DNA of 6,059 nt from contig JAJCYX010000455.1 in NCBI GenBank assembly GCA_029262715.1, forward strand, positions 1 through 6,059, read 5' to 3'. The translations under genes were made by a program, and so were the position numbers. The notes beneath the pieces were generated by a model. The model saw only the letters and a program-made list of their open reading frames with translations. It was not told the origin of the DNA and made no database searches. Below are positions 1 through 5,552 of this stretch, one piece after another. Source of the DNA: Chloroflexota bacterium. Its GTDB lineage: Bacteria; Chloroflexota; Dehalococcoidia; Lucifugimonadales; Lucifugimonadaceae. How positions within the stretch are numbered: position 1 is the first letter of the stretch; each line of letters opens with the position of its first letter.

Positions 1-95
1 CGCGCGTGACTTTTCTTCCGAGTCTCAGTTGCTTTTGTTCAGACTGACTTGAGCTCTACTACGCCTGCCACCACCCAGCACCCCGAACTCGCATC

Positions 96-160
96 TGAAT
101 CCGCCAAATTCTGACCTCACCCTGCCCGGTCATTAGTAGCATGGTGAGATGGCCTCATCC
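96..160 (+). repeat. Upstream copy of the helicase-leader direct repeat
   Basis: This stretch aligns without gaps to 1170-1234 at a fixed offset of 1074, with 54 of 65 positions identical by hand comparison. The right-hand 43 bases (118-160) match at 40 positions. The conserved core includes the hexamer TAGCAT (137-142) and an ATG at 149, equivalent to the start codon of the downstream helicase. Similarity stops abruptly after 160, where the helicase coding sequence continues in the other copy. I infer a duplicated, decayed promoter/start region of the helicase gene. A dispersed promoter-like element used by several genes is the alternative. Confidence 0.8.
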
Positions 161-211
161 GCACAGACGGTGACACAGACTGGGGCCACCGCTACTGAGC
201 CTGGGCAGTAG
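149..211 (+). pseudogene. 20-codon open frame, possible relic of the helicase 5' end
   Basis: An ATG at the position equivalent to the helicase start opens a frame of 20 codons ending in TAG. Its first codons give Met-Ala-Ser-Ser against Met-Thr-Ser-Ser in the helicase, then the two diverge completely. The same TAGCAT hexamer sits 6 bases before both ATGs. It is most simply a leftover fragment of a duplicated helicase start. Translation as a leaderless micro-peptide is possible, but nothing in its Ala/Thr/Gln/Gly-rich sequence suggests a function. Confidence 0.25.
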
Positions 212-310
212 GGCACATCCGAGGGCTGGAAGCGGGGATCGGCAACTAGTTGCGTATTCATTGAGGAGAAGCGTCGGCCCTTCGTCATGGCTTCGATTTC
301 TGGTTTCCGT

Positions 311-316
311 TAGAAT
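311..316 (+). promoter_or_regulatory. Probable -10 element of the methyltransferase promoter
   Basis: TAGAAT differs from the sigma-70 -10 consensus at one position. It would start transcription near 323 and leave a leader of about 64 bases before the chosen start codon. No good -35 hexamer is visible at the usual distance. A perfect 12-bp palindrome (315-326) overlaps its 3' end and the predicted start point, which is a typical place for a repressor operator. Confidence 0.35.
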
Positions 317-326
317 CGGCGCCGAT
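315..326. promoter_or_regulatory. 12-bp perfect palindrome over the predicted transcription start
   Basis: ATCGGCGCCGAT is fully self-complementary and lies at the -10/+1 region of the proposed methyltransferase promoter. One or two such palindromes are expected by chance in a window this long, so only its position makes it a candidate operator. No regulator gene adjoins it. Confidence 0.25.
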
Positions 327-375
327 GTTCATTCGATCACGACGCATGGCTGCGTATGAGTGTGGAAAAACCTGA

Positions 376-382
376 AAGGTGG
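376..382 (+). promoter_or_regulatory. Ribosome binding site choosing the methyltransferase start at 387
   Basis: AAGGTGG matches the AAGGAGG Shine-Dalgarno consensus at six of seven positions and ends 4 bases before the ATG at 387. It favours that ATG over the in-frame GTG at 360, which would add nine residues and has no comparable site. Confidence 0.6.
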
Positions 383-386
383 GCAA

Positions 387-1172
387 ATGTCGCAGGAATA
401 CGTCCACGGATACACGACCGCATCAAAGACGATGGCGGTGAGAACCGCCGAGCGTGAAGCCGCTTATTTCTTGCCATATTTAGAACCAGGGATGAAATTA
501 CTTGATGCTGGCTGCGGCCCCGGCACGATCACCGTCGGATTGGCAGAGGCCGTCGCTCCGGGGCAGGTATTCGGATTCGATATCGGTGAATCGGAAATTG
601 AACGCTCCACAGAATTAGCGAAAGAACGAGGAATCACCAACGCGCGATTCCAGGTGGCAGATTCGAAGAACTTACCGTTTGAAGATGAATCGTTCGACGC
701 CGTGTTCTCGTCGGCCATGCTCGAGCACGTGCCTGGTCGTGAGCAAGCTCTTGATGAAATGATCCGAGTTCTCAAGCCAGGCGGGTTGATCGGCCTGCGT
801 GGCGGATATCTGACCGGGCACGTAGTCGGTCCCGACAACGATGCGATCCGAAGCCTCATAACTATCTACAACGTGGTGTGGAAATCACGAGGTGGTGAAT
901 CGGATTTCGGTATACGACAAATGCCTCTGCTAGTTGAGCGAAATATGGTTGAGGTTCGGCAAACCGCCTCGTTTGAAACCCGAGATCCAACCGATACAGA
1001 CTATGCGAACCGCATCGTCACAGATCAATTTATTAATGCGGCCAGAGAACTCGGGATTTCGACATCCGAGGAGTTGCACAAAGTCTCGGCTGGCTTGATC
1101 GAACACAGTAAAAATCCAATTGCGTATTCACATATCTGCTGGATCGAAGTCACCGCCCGAAAACCGTCCTGA
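387..1172 (+). CDS. Class I SAM-dependent methyltransferase (UbiE/methyltransferase-11-like)
   Basis: The predicted product is a 261-residue soluble cytoplasmic protein that would transfer a methyl group from S-adenosylmethionine to an unidentified, probably small, acceptor. The Rossmann-type core shows motif I, LLDAGCGPGT, at residues 38-47. An acidic residue ending strand two (Asp65 in FGFDIG) should bind the ribose. ADSKNLPF (91-98) followed by FDAVFSSAMLEHV (103-115) gives motifs II and III, and LKPGG lies at 129-133. These are hallmarks of the UbiE/MenG-like superfamily, but the roughly 120 residues after the core, where substrate choice normally resides, match nothing I recognise. The start at 387 is preferred to an upstream GTG at 360 because of its ribosome binding site. 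In hand-counted 60-base blocks GC is about 47-53%, against about 60-63% in the helicase. The gene lies between two copies of the helicase leader, which suggests later insertion. No neighbouring pathway genes reveal the substrate. Confidence 0.87.
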   Translation: MSQEYVHGYTTASKTMAVRTAEREAAYFLPYLEPGMKLLDAGCGPGTITVGLAEAVAPGQVFGFDIGESEIERSTELAKERGITNARFQVADSKNLPFEDESFDAVFSSAMLEHVPGREQALDEMIRVLKPGGLIGLRGGYLTGHVVGPDNDAIRSLITIYNVVWKSRGGESDFGIRQMPLLVERNMVEVRQTASFETRDPTDTDYANRIVTDQFINAARELGISTSEELHKVSAGLIEHSKNPIAYSHICWIEVTARKPS

Positions 1173-1234
1173 CTCCGCCAGTTCGCGCCCGCACCCTGCC
1201 CGGTCATTGGTAGCATGGAGAGATGACCTCATCC
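1170..1234 (+). repeat. Downstream copy of the direct repeat, containing the helicase start
   Basis: This partner of 96-160 begins exactly at the TGA stop of the methyltransferase, spans the 50-bp intergenic gap and ends at helicase codon 4. Divergence is concentrated on the left (14/22 identical over 1170-1191 against 40/43 over 1192-1234). The part nearest the helicase start is therefore either under constraint or more recently shared. The hexamer TAGCAT and the start codon are unchanged between copies. Confidence 0.8.
1211..1216 (+). promoter_or_regulatory. Probable -10 element giving a leaderless helicase mRNA
   Basis: TAGCAT fits the TANNNT pattern and ends 6 bases before the helicase ATG, so transcription would begin at or next to the start codon itself. 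A purine-rich GGAGAG touches the ATG directly and is too close to work as a Shine-Dalgarno site, which agrees with leaderless translation. No -35 match is evident. The hexamer is conserved in the upstream repeat copy. Confidence 0.4.
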
Positions 1235-3586
1235 TCTTCTAAAACCCACGGGAAAACATCCGGCACATCAGGCAGCGACGGCAAGCCTCTATCATCTCGA
1301 AAATCTGCCACGGCGCTCCTTTCCGACCTCTCTGATCGTCAGAAAGAAGCCGCTTCCTACACCGGTGGCCCGTTGCTCATCATCGCCGGTCCCGGCTCTG
1401 GCAAAACCCGCGTCATGGCGCACCGTCTCGCATATCTCACAGGTGCGGAAGGCGTCCCTCCATATCGCATCCTCGCCGTCACCTTCACCAACAAAGCGGC
1501 CCGTGAACTACGAGAGCGCTGCCAGCGACTGGTGCCATCCGCTGCCGATCAACTGCGTGTCTTCACCTTCCATAGCTTCTGCGCGCTCATGCTGCGTTAT
1601 GACGGCGAATACGTTGGCCTCAAACAGGGCTTCACCATCTACGACGACGACGACCAGTCACGGGTCATTCGCCGTATCCTGAAAGAGATGGACATCGACC
1701 CGAAGCAGTTCCCCATCGGCCAACTGCGCTCCATCATCTCGTCGTCCAAGAACAAGATGGTGCTGCCAGCCGCGTTCCAGCAGAACGCAGAAACCTACAG
1801 GGAAGAGATCGCTGGCCGGGTCTATGAGAAGTACCAGGAAGCGCTTTCCCGCTCCAACGCAGCCGACTTTGATGACCTGCTGCTCAAGGCTCTTCAGCTT
1901 CTCGAGCAGCAGCCCGAAATCCTGGAGAAGTACCAGAAACGCTACGAGCATATTCTCGTCGATGAGTTCCAGGACACGAACCCGCTTCAGTTCAACATCG
2001 CTCGCCTGCTGGCGGTAAAGCACAAGAACATCTGCGTCGTTGGCGATCCTGACCAGTCGATCTATTCCTGGCGCCACGCTGACCCCACGAACCTGACCGA
2101 CTTCCGAGCCACATTTCCCAACGCCAAGATCGTCACGCTCGACCAGAGCTACCGCTCTACGCAGATGATCCTGGAAGCCGCAGACGCCGTCATCGCCAAC
2201 AACGAAGACCGCATGGAGAAGACTCTCTGGACGCAAAACCCCCGCGGCGACCGAGTGGTTGTTGCCGAGACATATGACGAAGAGGGTGAAGCGCAGGCGG
2301 TCCTTAAGGAGGTTGACCGGCTGATCAAGCGGCACGACCTGAGTCGTGACCAGGTCGCCGTCATGTACCGCATCAATGCGCAATCCCGTTCGCTGGAAGT
2401 GGCGTGCAATCGAGCGGGCGTCCCGTATCGGCTCGTTGGCGGAACAAAATTCTACGAACGTCGAGAGGTCAAAGACATCCTCAGCTTCCTTCGTCTCACG
2501 CTCAATCCTGCCGACGACGCTGCCCTCGAACGCATCATCAACGTGCCCGCCCGCGGCATCTCAGACCGCACAATCTCAGAACTTCGAAGTGCTGCCTCCC
2601 GACACGAAGCACCGCTGCTGGACGCGGTACTTTCAGTGCAGGACGAACAAAACCCCCTCGGCGTTGAGCTGAGCAAGCGTGCCGCTGGTTCGGTCACCGC
2701 TTTCGCCGAGCTTTTCGAGCGGCTTGTCGAGCAGAGCCTTGCGTTGCAGCCGCCCGACCTGATCGATCTTGCGATGGAGCGCTCCGGCTATGTGCGGTGG
2801 CTGCAGGAGGATAAGGAGACGGGTGAGGAGAGGATGGAGAACCTGCGGGAGCTGCGCGGATCGGCGGAGCAGTATTCCGGTGGCGACCCTCGAGAGCAGC
2901 TTGCGGAGTTCCTTGAAAATGTAGCACTGGTCTCGGACGTCGATGGCGTTCGCTCGGGGAATCCGCTCGACACAGGCACGGTCGAAGCTGGACAGGAAGC
3001 GATCACACTGATCACGCTGCACCAGGCAAAGGGCCTCGAGTTCGATGCCGTCTTCATGGTCGGCATGGAAGAGGGGTTGCTGCCACACTCGCGCTCGGTG
3101 GACGACCCCGAGCAGATGCAGGAGGAGCGACGTCTTTGCTACGTGGGAATGACCCGAGCGAAGCGCTTCCTTTACATGCTGCACACGTTCCAACGCCGTT
3201 TCCGAGGCAGCCTTTCGCCAAGCATGCCGTCACGCTTTCTGACGGAGCTTCCCGAGCCGCTGGTGAACGCACAAACCGTTCGCAGTCGAGCCAGCCAGAC
3301 TGAAACGCGCAAGGACCCGATGTGGTCTCGACGTGCTGCGATGGCACCGGCAGCGAAGTCTGCGGCGCAGCCCGGATTGGAGTTCTCGGCGGGCGACCGC
3401 GTGCGTCACTCGCACTTTGGCGAGGGTGTGGTTGTCAGCGTGAAGGTGGTGCCAGGCGATGTTGAGGCGACCGTGGCGTTCTCAGGGAACGGCGTGAAGC
3501 GGCTGATGCTCGGCTTTGCGAAGCTGGAGCGTTCAGGAGTGGACGCAAAGGAATTTGCGGGAGACGATGCAGGTGACAACGAATGA
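1223..3586 (+). CDS. pcrA: PcrA/UvrD-type superfamily 1A ATP-dependent DNA helicase
   Basis: This is a 3'-5' DNA helicase that by family acts in repair, in clearing recombinase or stalled replication intermediates, and at RNA polymerase. All SF1A motifs are present in order: Q motif LSDRQ (36-40), Walker A AGPGSGKT (55-62), Ia AVTFTNKAA (85-93), FTFHSF (114-119), Walker B DEFQD (247-251), III GDPDQSIYSWR (274-284), IV LDQSYRS (306-312), V TLHQAKGLEFD (598-608) and VI CYVGMTRAK (639-647). At 787 residues it is near the usual PcrA/UvrD length of roughly 720-750, plus an N-terminal tail of about 33 residues rich in Ser, Thr, Gly and Lys. Residues 721-769 (FSAGDRV to FAKLE) match the C-terminal Tudor-like domain that contacts RNA polymerase in PcrA/UvrD. 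The ATG at 1223 is the only start that includes the Q motif and Walker A, and it appears leaderless. No truncation or frameshift is seen. RecB- or Rep-type assignment is less likely because of the C-terminal domain. Confidence 0.97.
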   Translation: MTSSSSKTHGKTSGTSGSDGKPLSSRKSATALLSDLSDRQKEAASYTGGPLLIIAGPGSGKTRVMAHRLAYLTGAEGVPPYRILAVTFTNKAARELRERCQRLVPSAADQLRVFTFHSFCALMLRYDGEYVGLKQGFTIYDDDDQSRVIRRILKEMDIDPKQFPIGQLRSIISSSKNKMVLPAAFQQNAETYREEIAGRVYEKYQEALSRSNAADFDDLLLKALQLLEQQPEILEKYQKRYEHILVDEFQDTNPLQFNIARLLAVKHKNICVVGDPDQSIYSWRHADPTNLTDFRATFPNAKIVTLDQSYRSTQMILEAADAVIANNEDRMEKTLWTQNPRGDRVVVAETYDEEGEAQAVLKEVDRLIKRHDLSRDQVAVMYRINAQSRSLEVACNRAGVPYRLVGGTKFYERREVKDILSFLRLTLNPADDAALERIINVPARGISDRTISELRSAASRHEAPLLDAVLSVQDEQNPLGVELSKRAAGSVTAFAELFERLVEQSLALQPPDLIDLAMERSGYVRWLQEDKETGEERMENLRELRGSAEQYSGGDPREQLAEFLENVALVSDVDGVRSGNPLDTGTVEAGQEAITLITLHQAKGLEFDAVFMVGMEEGLLPHSRSVDDPEQMQEERRLCYVGMTRAKRFLYMLHTFQRRFRGSLSPSMPSRFLTELPEPLVNAQTVRSRASQTETRKDPMWSRRAAMAPAAKSAAQPGLEFSAGDRVRHSHFGEGVVVSVKVVPGDVEATVAFSGNGVKRLMLGFAKLERSGVDAKEFAGDDAGDNE

Positions 3587-3725
3587 TTGTGTCAATTGAC
3601 TGTGCACCAGTTCTCTCTCCCGCTCGCAGGAGAGAGTTAGAGAGAGGGTCTGTTGGTCGAAACAGAGGTCACAGCCGACCTTCCCGACGCCTTTCCACGA
3701 TCGCCAAACGAGACGGGGCACACCG
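3587..3725. other. Intergenic spacer between the helicase and the membrane protein
   Basis: These 139 bases contain a 10-bp palindrome GTCAATTGAC (3591-3600) just after the helicase stop, the pyrimidine/purine-rich hairpin element at 3611-3649, and then about 75 bases with no recognisable signal before the membrane protein start. Short open frames on both strands here appear to be spurious readings of the repeat. Confidence 0.6.
3611..3649 (+). repeat. REP-like hairpin element, possible terminator of the helicase gene
   Basis: CTCTCTCC (3613-3620) and GGAGAGAG (3629-3636) form a perfect 8-bp stem around the loop CGCTCGCA, followed by a purine-rich tail ending in GAGAGAGGG. The plan of C/T-rich arm, short loop, G/A-rich arm, then GTTAG and a second G/A run resembles the dispersed CTCTCCC...GGGAGAG-GTTAGGGTGAGGG elements common between genes in many bacterial genomes. 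This recognition is from memory, and this copy looks degenerate. There is no T-run, so intrinsic termination is uncertain, but the hairpin could protect the helicase mRNA 3' end. Confidence 0.5.
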
Positions 3726-4331
3726 ATGATCTCCCGCTTACTCAGGTGGATCAGCCGCCTCGACCGATCCTACTTCTTCGCCATCTCCTCGCTGATTTCC
3801 ACGCTCGTCGTCAGCATAGCGCTGGCATTCGCGCCCGTCGTTCAGGCAGTAGATGGCAGCGATATCTCACTGCTTGAACGTGACGGCGCAATCGTCCTCA
3901 TCCTGCTCGTGCTCCCCGTACTCGTTCTTGCTGCACCGCTCATTTCGCTGCCCCAGAACCCCGCTCCCATCGAGCGCAGCCACAAGGTCAACTCGGTCGC
4001 CACAACCTTCATCCTGTTCGTATTCGTTGGCATATCGCTATCAACGTTCGGTCTCTTTTACGGCCCGGCCCTCATCTTCTCCATTGCCTCGACGTCAGCG
4101 CTGTTTTTTGGACGTAAGGGTCGAGGGCGAAAGACAGTTGCGGACCAAAAAGCGAATGTCAGAGTAGACGAGGACGGGATTCGCCTGAGCCGAGGCGGAC
4201 TTCGACGCCTTCGAGAGCAGCAACGGCTTTCAGCCGAGGCCGAGGAGTCAGGTGAGACCGGGGTGGAGCAGGGCGAATCACCACTGACAAGCAGCCGTCG
4301 CAGGCGAGGACGCAACCGCCGCAAGCGGTAG
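3726..4331 (+). CDS. Hypothetical membrane protein with four predicted helices and an Arg-rich tail
   Basis: I do not recognise the family of this 201-residue product. A basic amphipathic N-terminus (residues 1-14) precedes hydrophobic segments at about 15-38, 54-75, 91-111 and 112-129. The last two form one long run that could hold two helices. Positive charges near residues 3-14, 84-87 and 130-136 favour both ends in the cytoplasm, with four membrane spans. The cytoplasmic tail of about 70 residues is highly charged: a mixed Arg/Glu/Gln stretch predicted helical (about 155-175), an acidic Glu/Gly/Ser linker, and a terminal cluster of nine Arg or Lys in twelve residues (190-201). Such a tail might bind nucleic acid, lipid headgroups or an acidic partner, which is inference only. 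The start has only a weak purine-rich stretch upstream (GACGGGG). The gene ends 40 bp before the convergent reductase gene. Coding is supported by the coherent membrane topology. Confidence 0.7.
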   Translation: MISRLLRWISRLDRSYFFAISSLISTLVVSIALAFAPVVQAVDGSDISLLERDGAIVLILLVLPVLVLAAPLISLPQNPAPIERSHKVNSVATTFILFVFVGISLSTFGLFYGPALIFSIASTSALFFGRKGRGRKTVADQKANVRVDEDGIRLSRGGLRRLREQQRLSAEAEESGETGVEQGESPLTSSRRRRGRNRRKR

Positions 4332-4371
4332 GTTTGGCCGATTGTCCGTCCTTGAGATTTCGGTGAACCAA

Positions 4372-4935
4372 CTACGGCTTATCGGCGCGGCCGACATGAT
4401 CTAGAAAAGATGTGATGAACTCCGACAGCTGGTTGCGGTCGTCGGATCCCTTCAACACACCGTTATCGTCAACTCGATCTGAGATTTGGGCGTAATCAAG
4501 AACCGGTTCTTGCATCAGATCAGCACCAATCACGGTCAAGATCTGCTTTAAGTGATCCTGAGCGGTAATCGTACCTCCGCCACCACCTCCACCCAGAACA
4601 GCGACAGGCTTTCCGCCAAGAACGGAAGAACCCCGCGCAGGTTCGGGTGTTCTGCAGATCCAATCTATGGCATTCTTCAACGCACCAGACATGCTTGCGT
4701 AGTACGCCGGACAGGCGAATAGAACACCATCTGATTCAGCGATTCGGTTTTTGAGATCCGTGACGCTATCCGGCGTGCCGATTGCTTCTACATCGGGGTT
4801 GTACAGCGGAATCGCAAGAAGATCAGAAACAACGATTTTCGCCCTGTCATCAGCCAGTTCATCAGCCAGTTCCAGTAACCGTCGGTTCAACGAACCCGCT
4901 CGCAGGCTGCCAGAGATGCCCAGCAAATTGATCAT
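4372..4935 (-). CDS. NADPH-dependent FMN reductase family flavoprotein
   Basis: This 187-residue flavodoxin-fold protein belongs to the NADPH-dependent FMN reductase group that includes SsuE, ChrR and azoreductase-like quinone reductases. It would use NAD(P)H to reduce bound or free FMN, or quinones and similar acceptors, in the cytoplasm. GISGSLRAGSLNRRL (residues 6-20) is the FMN phosphate-binding loop. The segment around LYNPD (44-48) and ACPAYYASMSGALKNAIDW (74-92) are the other family signatures, the latter flanking the isoalloxazine ring. A run of seven glycines (115-121) occupies the usual glycine-rich loop after the KPVAVL strand. Length is normal. Residues 22-29 (ELADELAD) come from an exact 12-bp tandem duplication. 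The ATG at 4933-4935 follows a strong GGAGGG ribosome site. A sampled block has about 48% GC, lower than the helicase. The exact substrate cannot be told from sequence. Confidence 0.93.
   Translation of the reverse strand: MINLLGISGSLRAGSLNRRLLELADELADDRAKIVVSDLLAIPLYNPDVEAIGTPDSVTDLKNRIAESDGVLFACPAYYASMSGALKNAIDWICRTPEPARGSSVLGGKPVAVLGGGGGGGTITAQDHLKQILTVIGADLMQEPVLDYAQISDRVDDNGVLKGSDDRNQLSEFITSFLDHVGRADKP
4849..4872. repeat. Exact 12-bp tandem duplication inside the FMN reductase gene
   Basis: The unit ATCAGCCAGTTC occurs twice in direct succession (4849-4860 and 4861-4872). It keeps the frame and encodes Glu-Leu-Ala-Asp twice on the minus strand, at the end of the first helix and the start of the following loop. 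Perfect identity of the two units suggests recent replication slippage. Confidence 0.85.
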
Positions 4936-5052
4936 CGAATTGTGCCCTCCGCTGCGATCTTAGCTCAAGAAAACAGGCAACAGACTTGTGATTCCGGCTA
5001 CACTTGCGGCCGTTAGCTGATCTTACCCGCTCACTGACGGCAGATAAAAAAG
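4936..5052. promoter_or_regulatory. Divergent promoter region for the FMN reductase and the MaoC pair
   Basis: These 117 bases separate two divergently transcribed units. For the minus-strand reductase, TAAGAT on that strand (plus positions 4957-4962) is a plausible -10, and an identical hexamer occurs at 5020-5025. For the MaoC pair, TACACT (4999-5004) is a plausible -10 that would leave a leader of about 40 bases. I could not assign convincing -35 boxes on either strand. Shared control of the two units is possible, but no operator is evident. Confidence 0.4.
4945..4950 (-). promoter_or_regulatory. Ribosome binding site of the FMN reductase gene
   Basis: On the minus strand this reads GGAGGG, 9 bases before the ATG at 4933-4935. 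It is the clearest Shine-Dalgarno match in the window and fixes the start of the reductase. Confidence 0.7.
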
Positions 5053-5550
5053 ATGCCAGAATCCACAACCATCACAGACGAGATGAAATCCCATATCGGG
5101 CTATCGTCTACACCCGCCACTTACGAAGTCAGCCGGCTCGACATTGGCCGCTTCGCCTGTGCAATCGGCGATGCCAATCCGCTATACGGAGACGAAGCAG
5201 CCGCACGGGAATCTGCTATCGGCGGCCTCATCGCACCACCCACAATCCTGCGCTCGTTCCTGCCCGGTCCAACACCAAAACCGTTCCCTGAACCGTTCGC
5301 TCACATCCTCGACGCCGGTAGCAACTACCGCTTTTTCCACCCGGTCCGGGTCGGTGATTCGATCACCGTCACTCGCTTGCTGAAAAGCCTGTTCACCAAG
5401 TCAGGACGTCTTGGCGAAATGTTGTTCAAGGTGCAGGAAATCACGTACACGAACCAGCTTGGCCAGACCGTAGCGGTGCAGGAAACCACCACGATCACGT
5501 TTGGCGAACCGGACCCTGATTCAGGCAGCACGCTGGTGGGGGTGGTTTAG
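5053..5550 (+). CDS. MaoC-like dehydratase subunit, N-terminal (hot-dog) domain type
   Basis: This 165-residue single hot-dog-fold protein resembles the MaoC_dehydrat_N / FAS1-dehydratase-region family, which includes the non-catalytic HadA/HadC-type subunits of (R)-3-hydroxyacyl-thioester dehydratases. The signature AIGDANPLYGD (37-47) keeps the Asp, Asn and Pro of the hydratase motif but has Tyr where the catalytic His sits in active MaoC proteins. GGLIAPPT (57-64) and NYRFFHPVRVGDSI (91-104) are further family landmarks. By analogy with HadAB it would pair with the next gene's product and shape the acyl-chain pocket rather than supply catalysis. It is 2 bp upstream of that gene and surely co-transcribed. 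No Shine-Dalgarno site precedes the chosen ATG. A second in-frame ATG at 5083 would remove ten poorly conserved residues and cannot be excluded. The acyl-thioester substrate and the pathway (lipid synthesis, degradation or polyketide) are unknown. Confidence 0.9.
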   Translation: MPESTTITDEMKSHIGLSSTPATYEVSRLDIGRFACAIGDANPLYGDEAAARESAIGGLIAPPTILRSFLPGPTPKPFPEPFAHILDAGSNYRFFHPVRVGDSITVTRLLKSLFTKSGRLGEMLFKVQEITYTNQLGQTVAVQETTTITFGEPDPDSGSTLVGVV

Positions 5551-5552
5551 CG

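Larger units (their letters stand above)
1..386. other. Gene-free leader region upstream of the methyltransferase
   Basis: I see no convincing gene here on either strand. Reading frames are broken by frequent stops and no tRNA-like fold was recognised. The first 95 bases could be the decayed end of an upstream gene, but nothing identifies it. The stretch contains one copy of the helicase-leader repeat (96-160), a 20-codon open frame starting inside that copy (149-211), a small hairpin with arms CTACTG/CAGTAG (192-197 and 206-211), and the probable promoter and ribosome binding site of the methyltransferase. Confidence 0.6.

Noticed and set aside
21..45. Weak hairpin with arms AGTCT and AGACT
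   Set aside because: The five-bp stem has a mismatch and wobble pairs inside and no following T-run, so it does not support a terminator or RNA element.
250..1131. Shared 11-mer TTGCGTATTCA at 250-260 and 1121-1131
   Set aside because: Several 11-base matches are expected by chance in a window of this length, and the flanks do not align.
1658..2383. 241-codon minus-strand open frame inside pcrA
   Set aside because: It lies wholly opposite strongly conserved helicase motifs. The length is explained by the codon bias of the sense gene, and there is no recognisable domain.
3591..3600. 10-bp palindrome GTCAATTGAC just after the pcrA stop
   Set aside because: About six palindromes of this length are expected by chance. 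It has no long stem or T-run to act as a terminator and no promoter nearby.
3533..3721. 62-codon minus-strand open frame after pcrA
   Set aside because: It overlaps the end of pcrA and reads through the purine/pyrimidine-rich hairpin, giving a repetitive Leu-Ser-Leu-Thr / Glu-Arg pattern typical of spurious calls over such elements.
4332..4371. Possible bidirectional terminator between the convergent membrane-protein and reductase genes
   Set aside because: The 40 bases show no convincing inverted repeat or T-run on either strand.
5259..5269. Match to the leader-repeat core (CCTGCCCGGTC) within the first MaoC gene
   Set aside because: It encodes the conserved-looking Leu-Pro-Gly-Pro stretch, spans only 11 bases and lacks the TAGCAT and ATG parts of the repeat.
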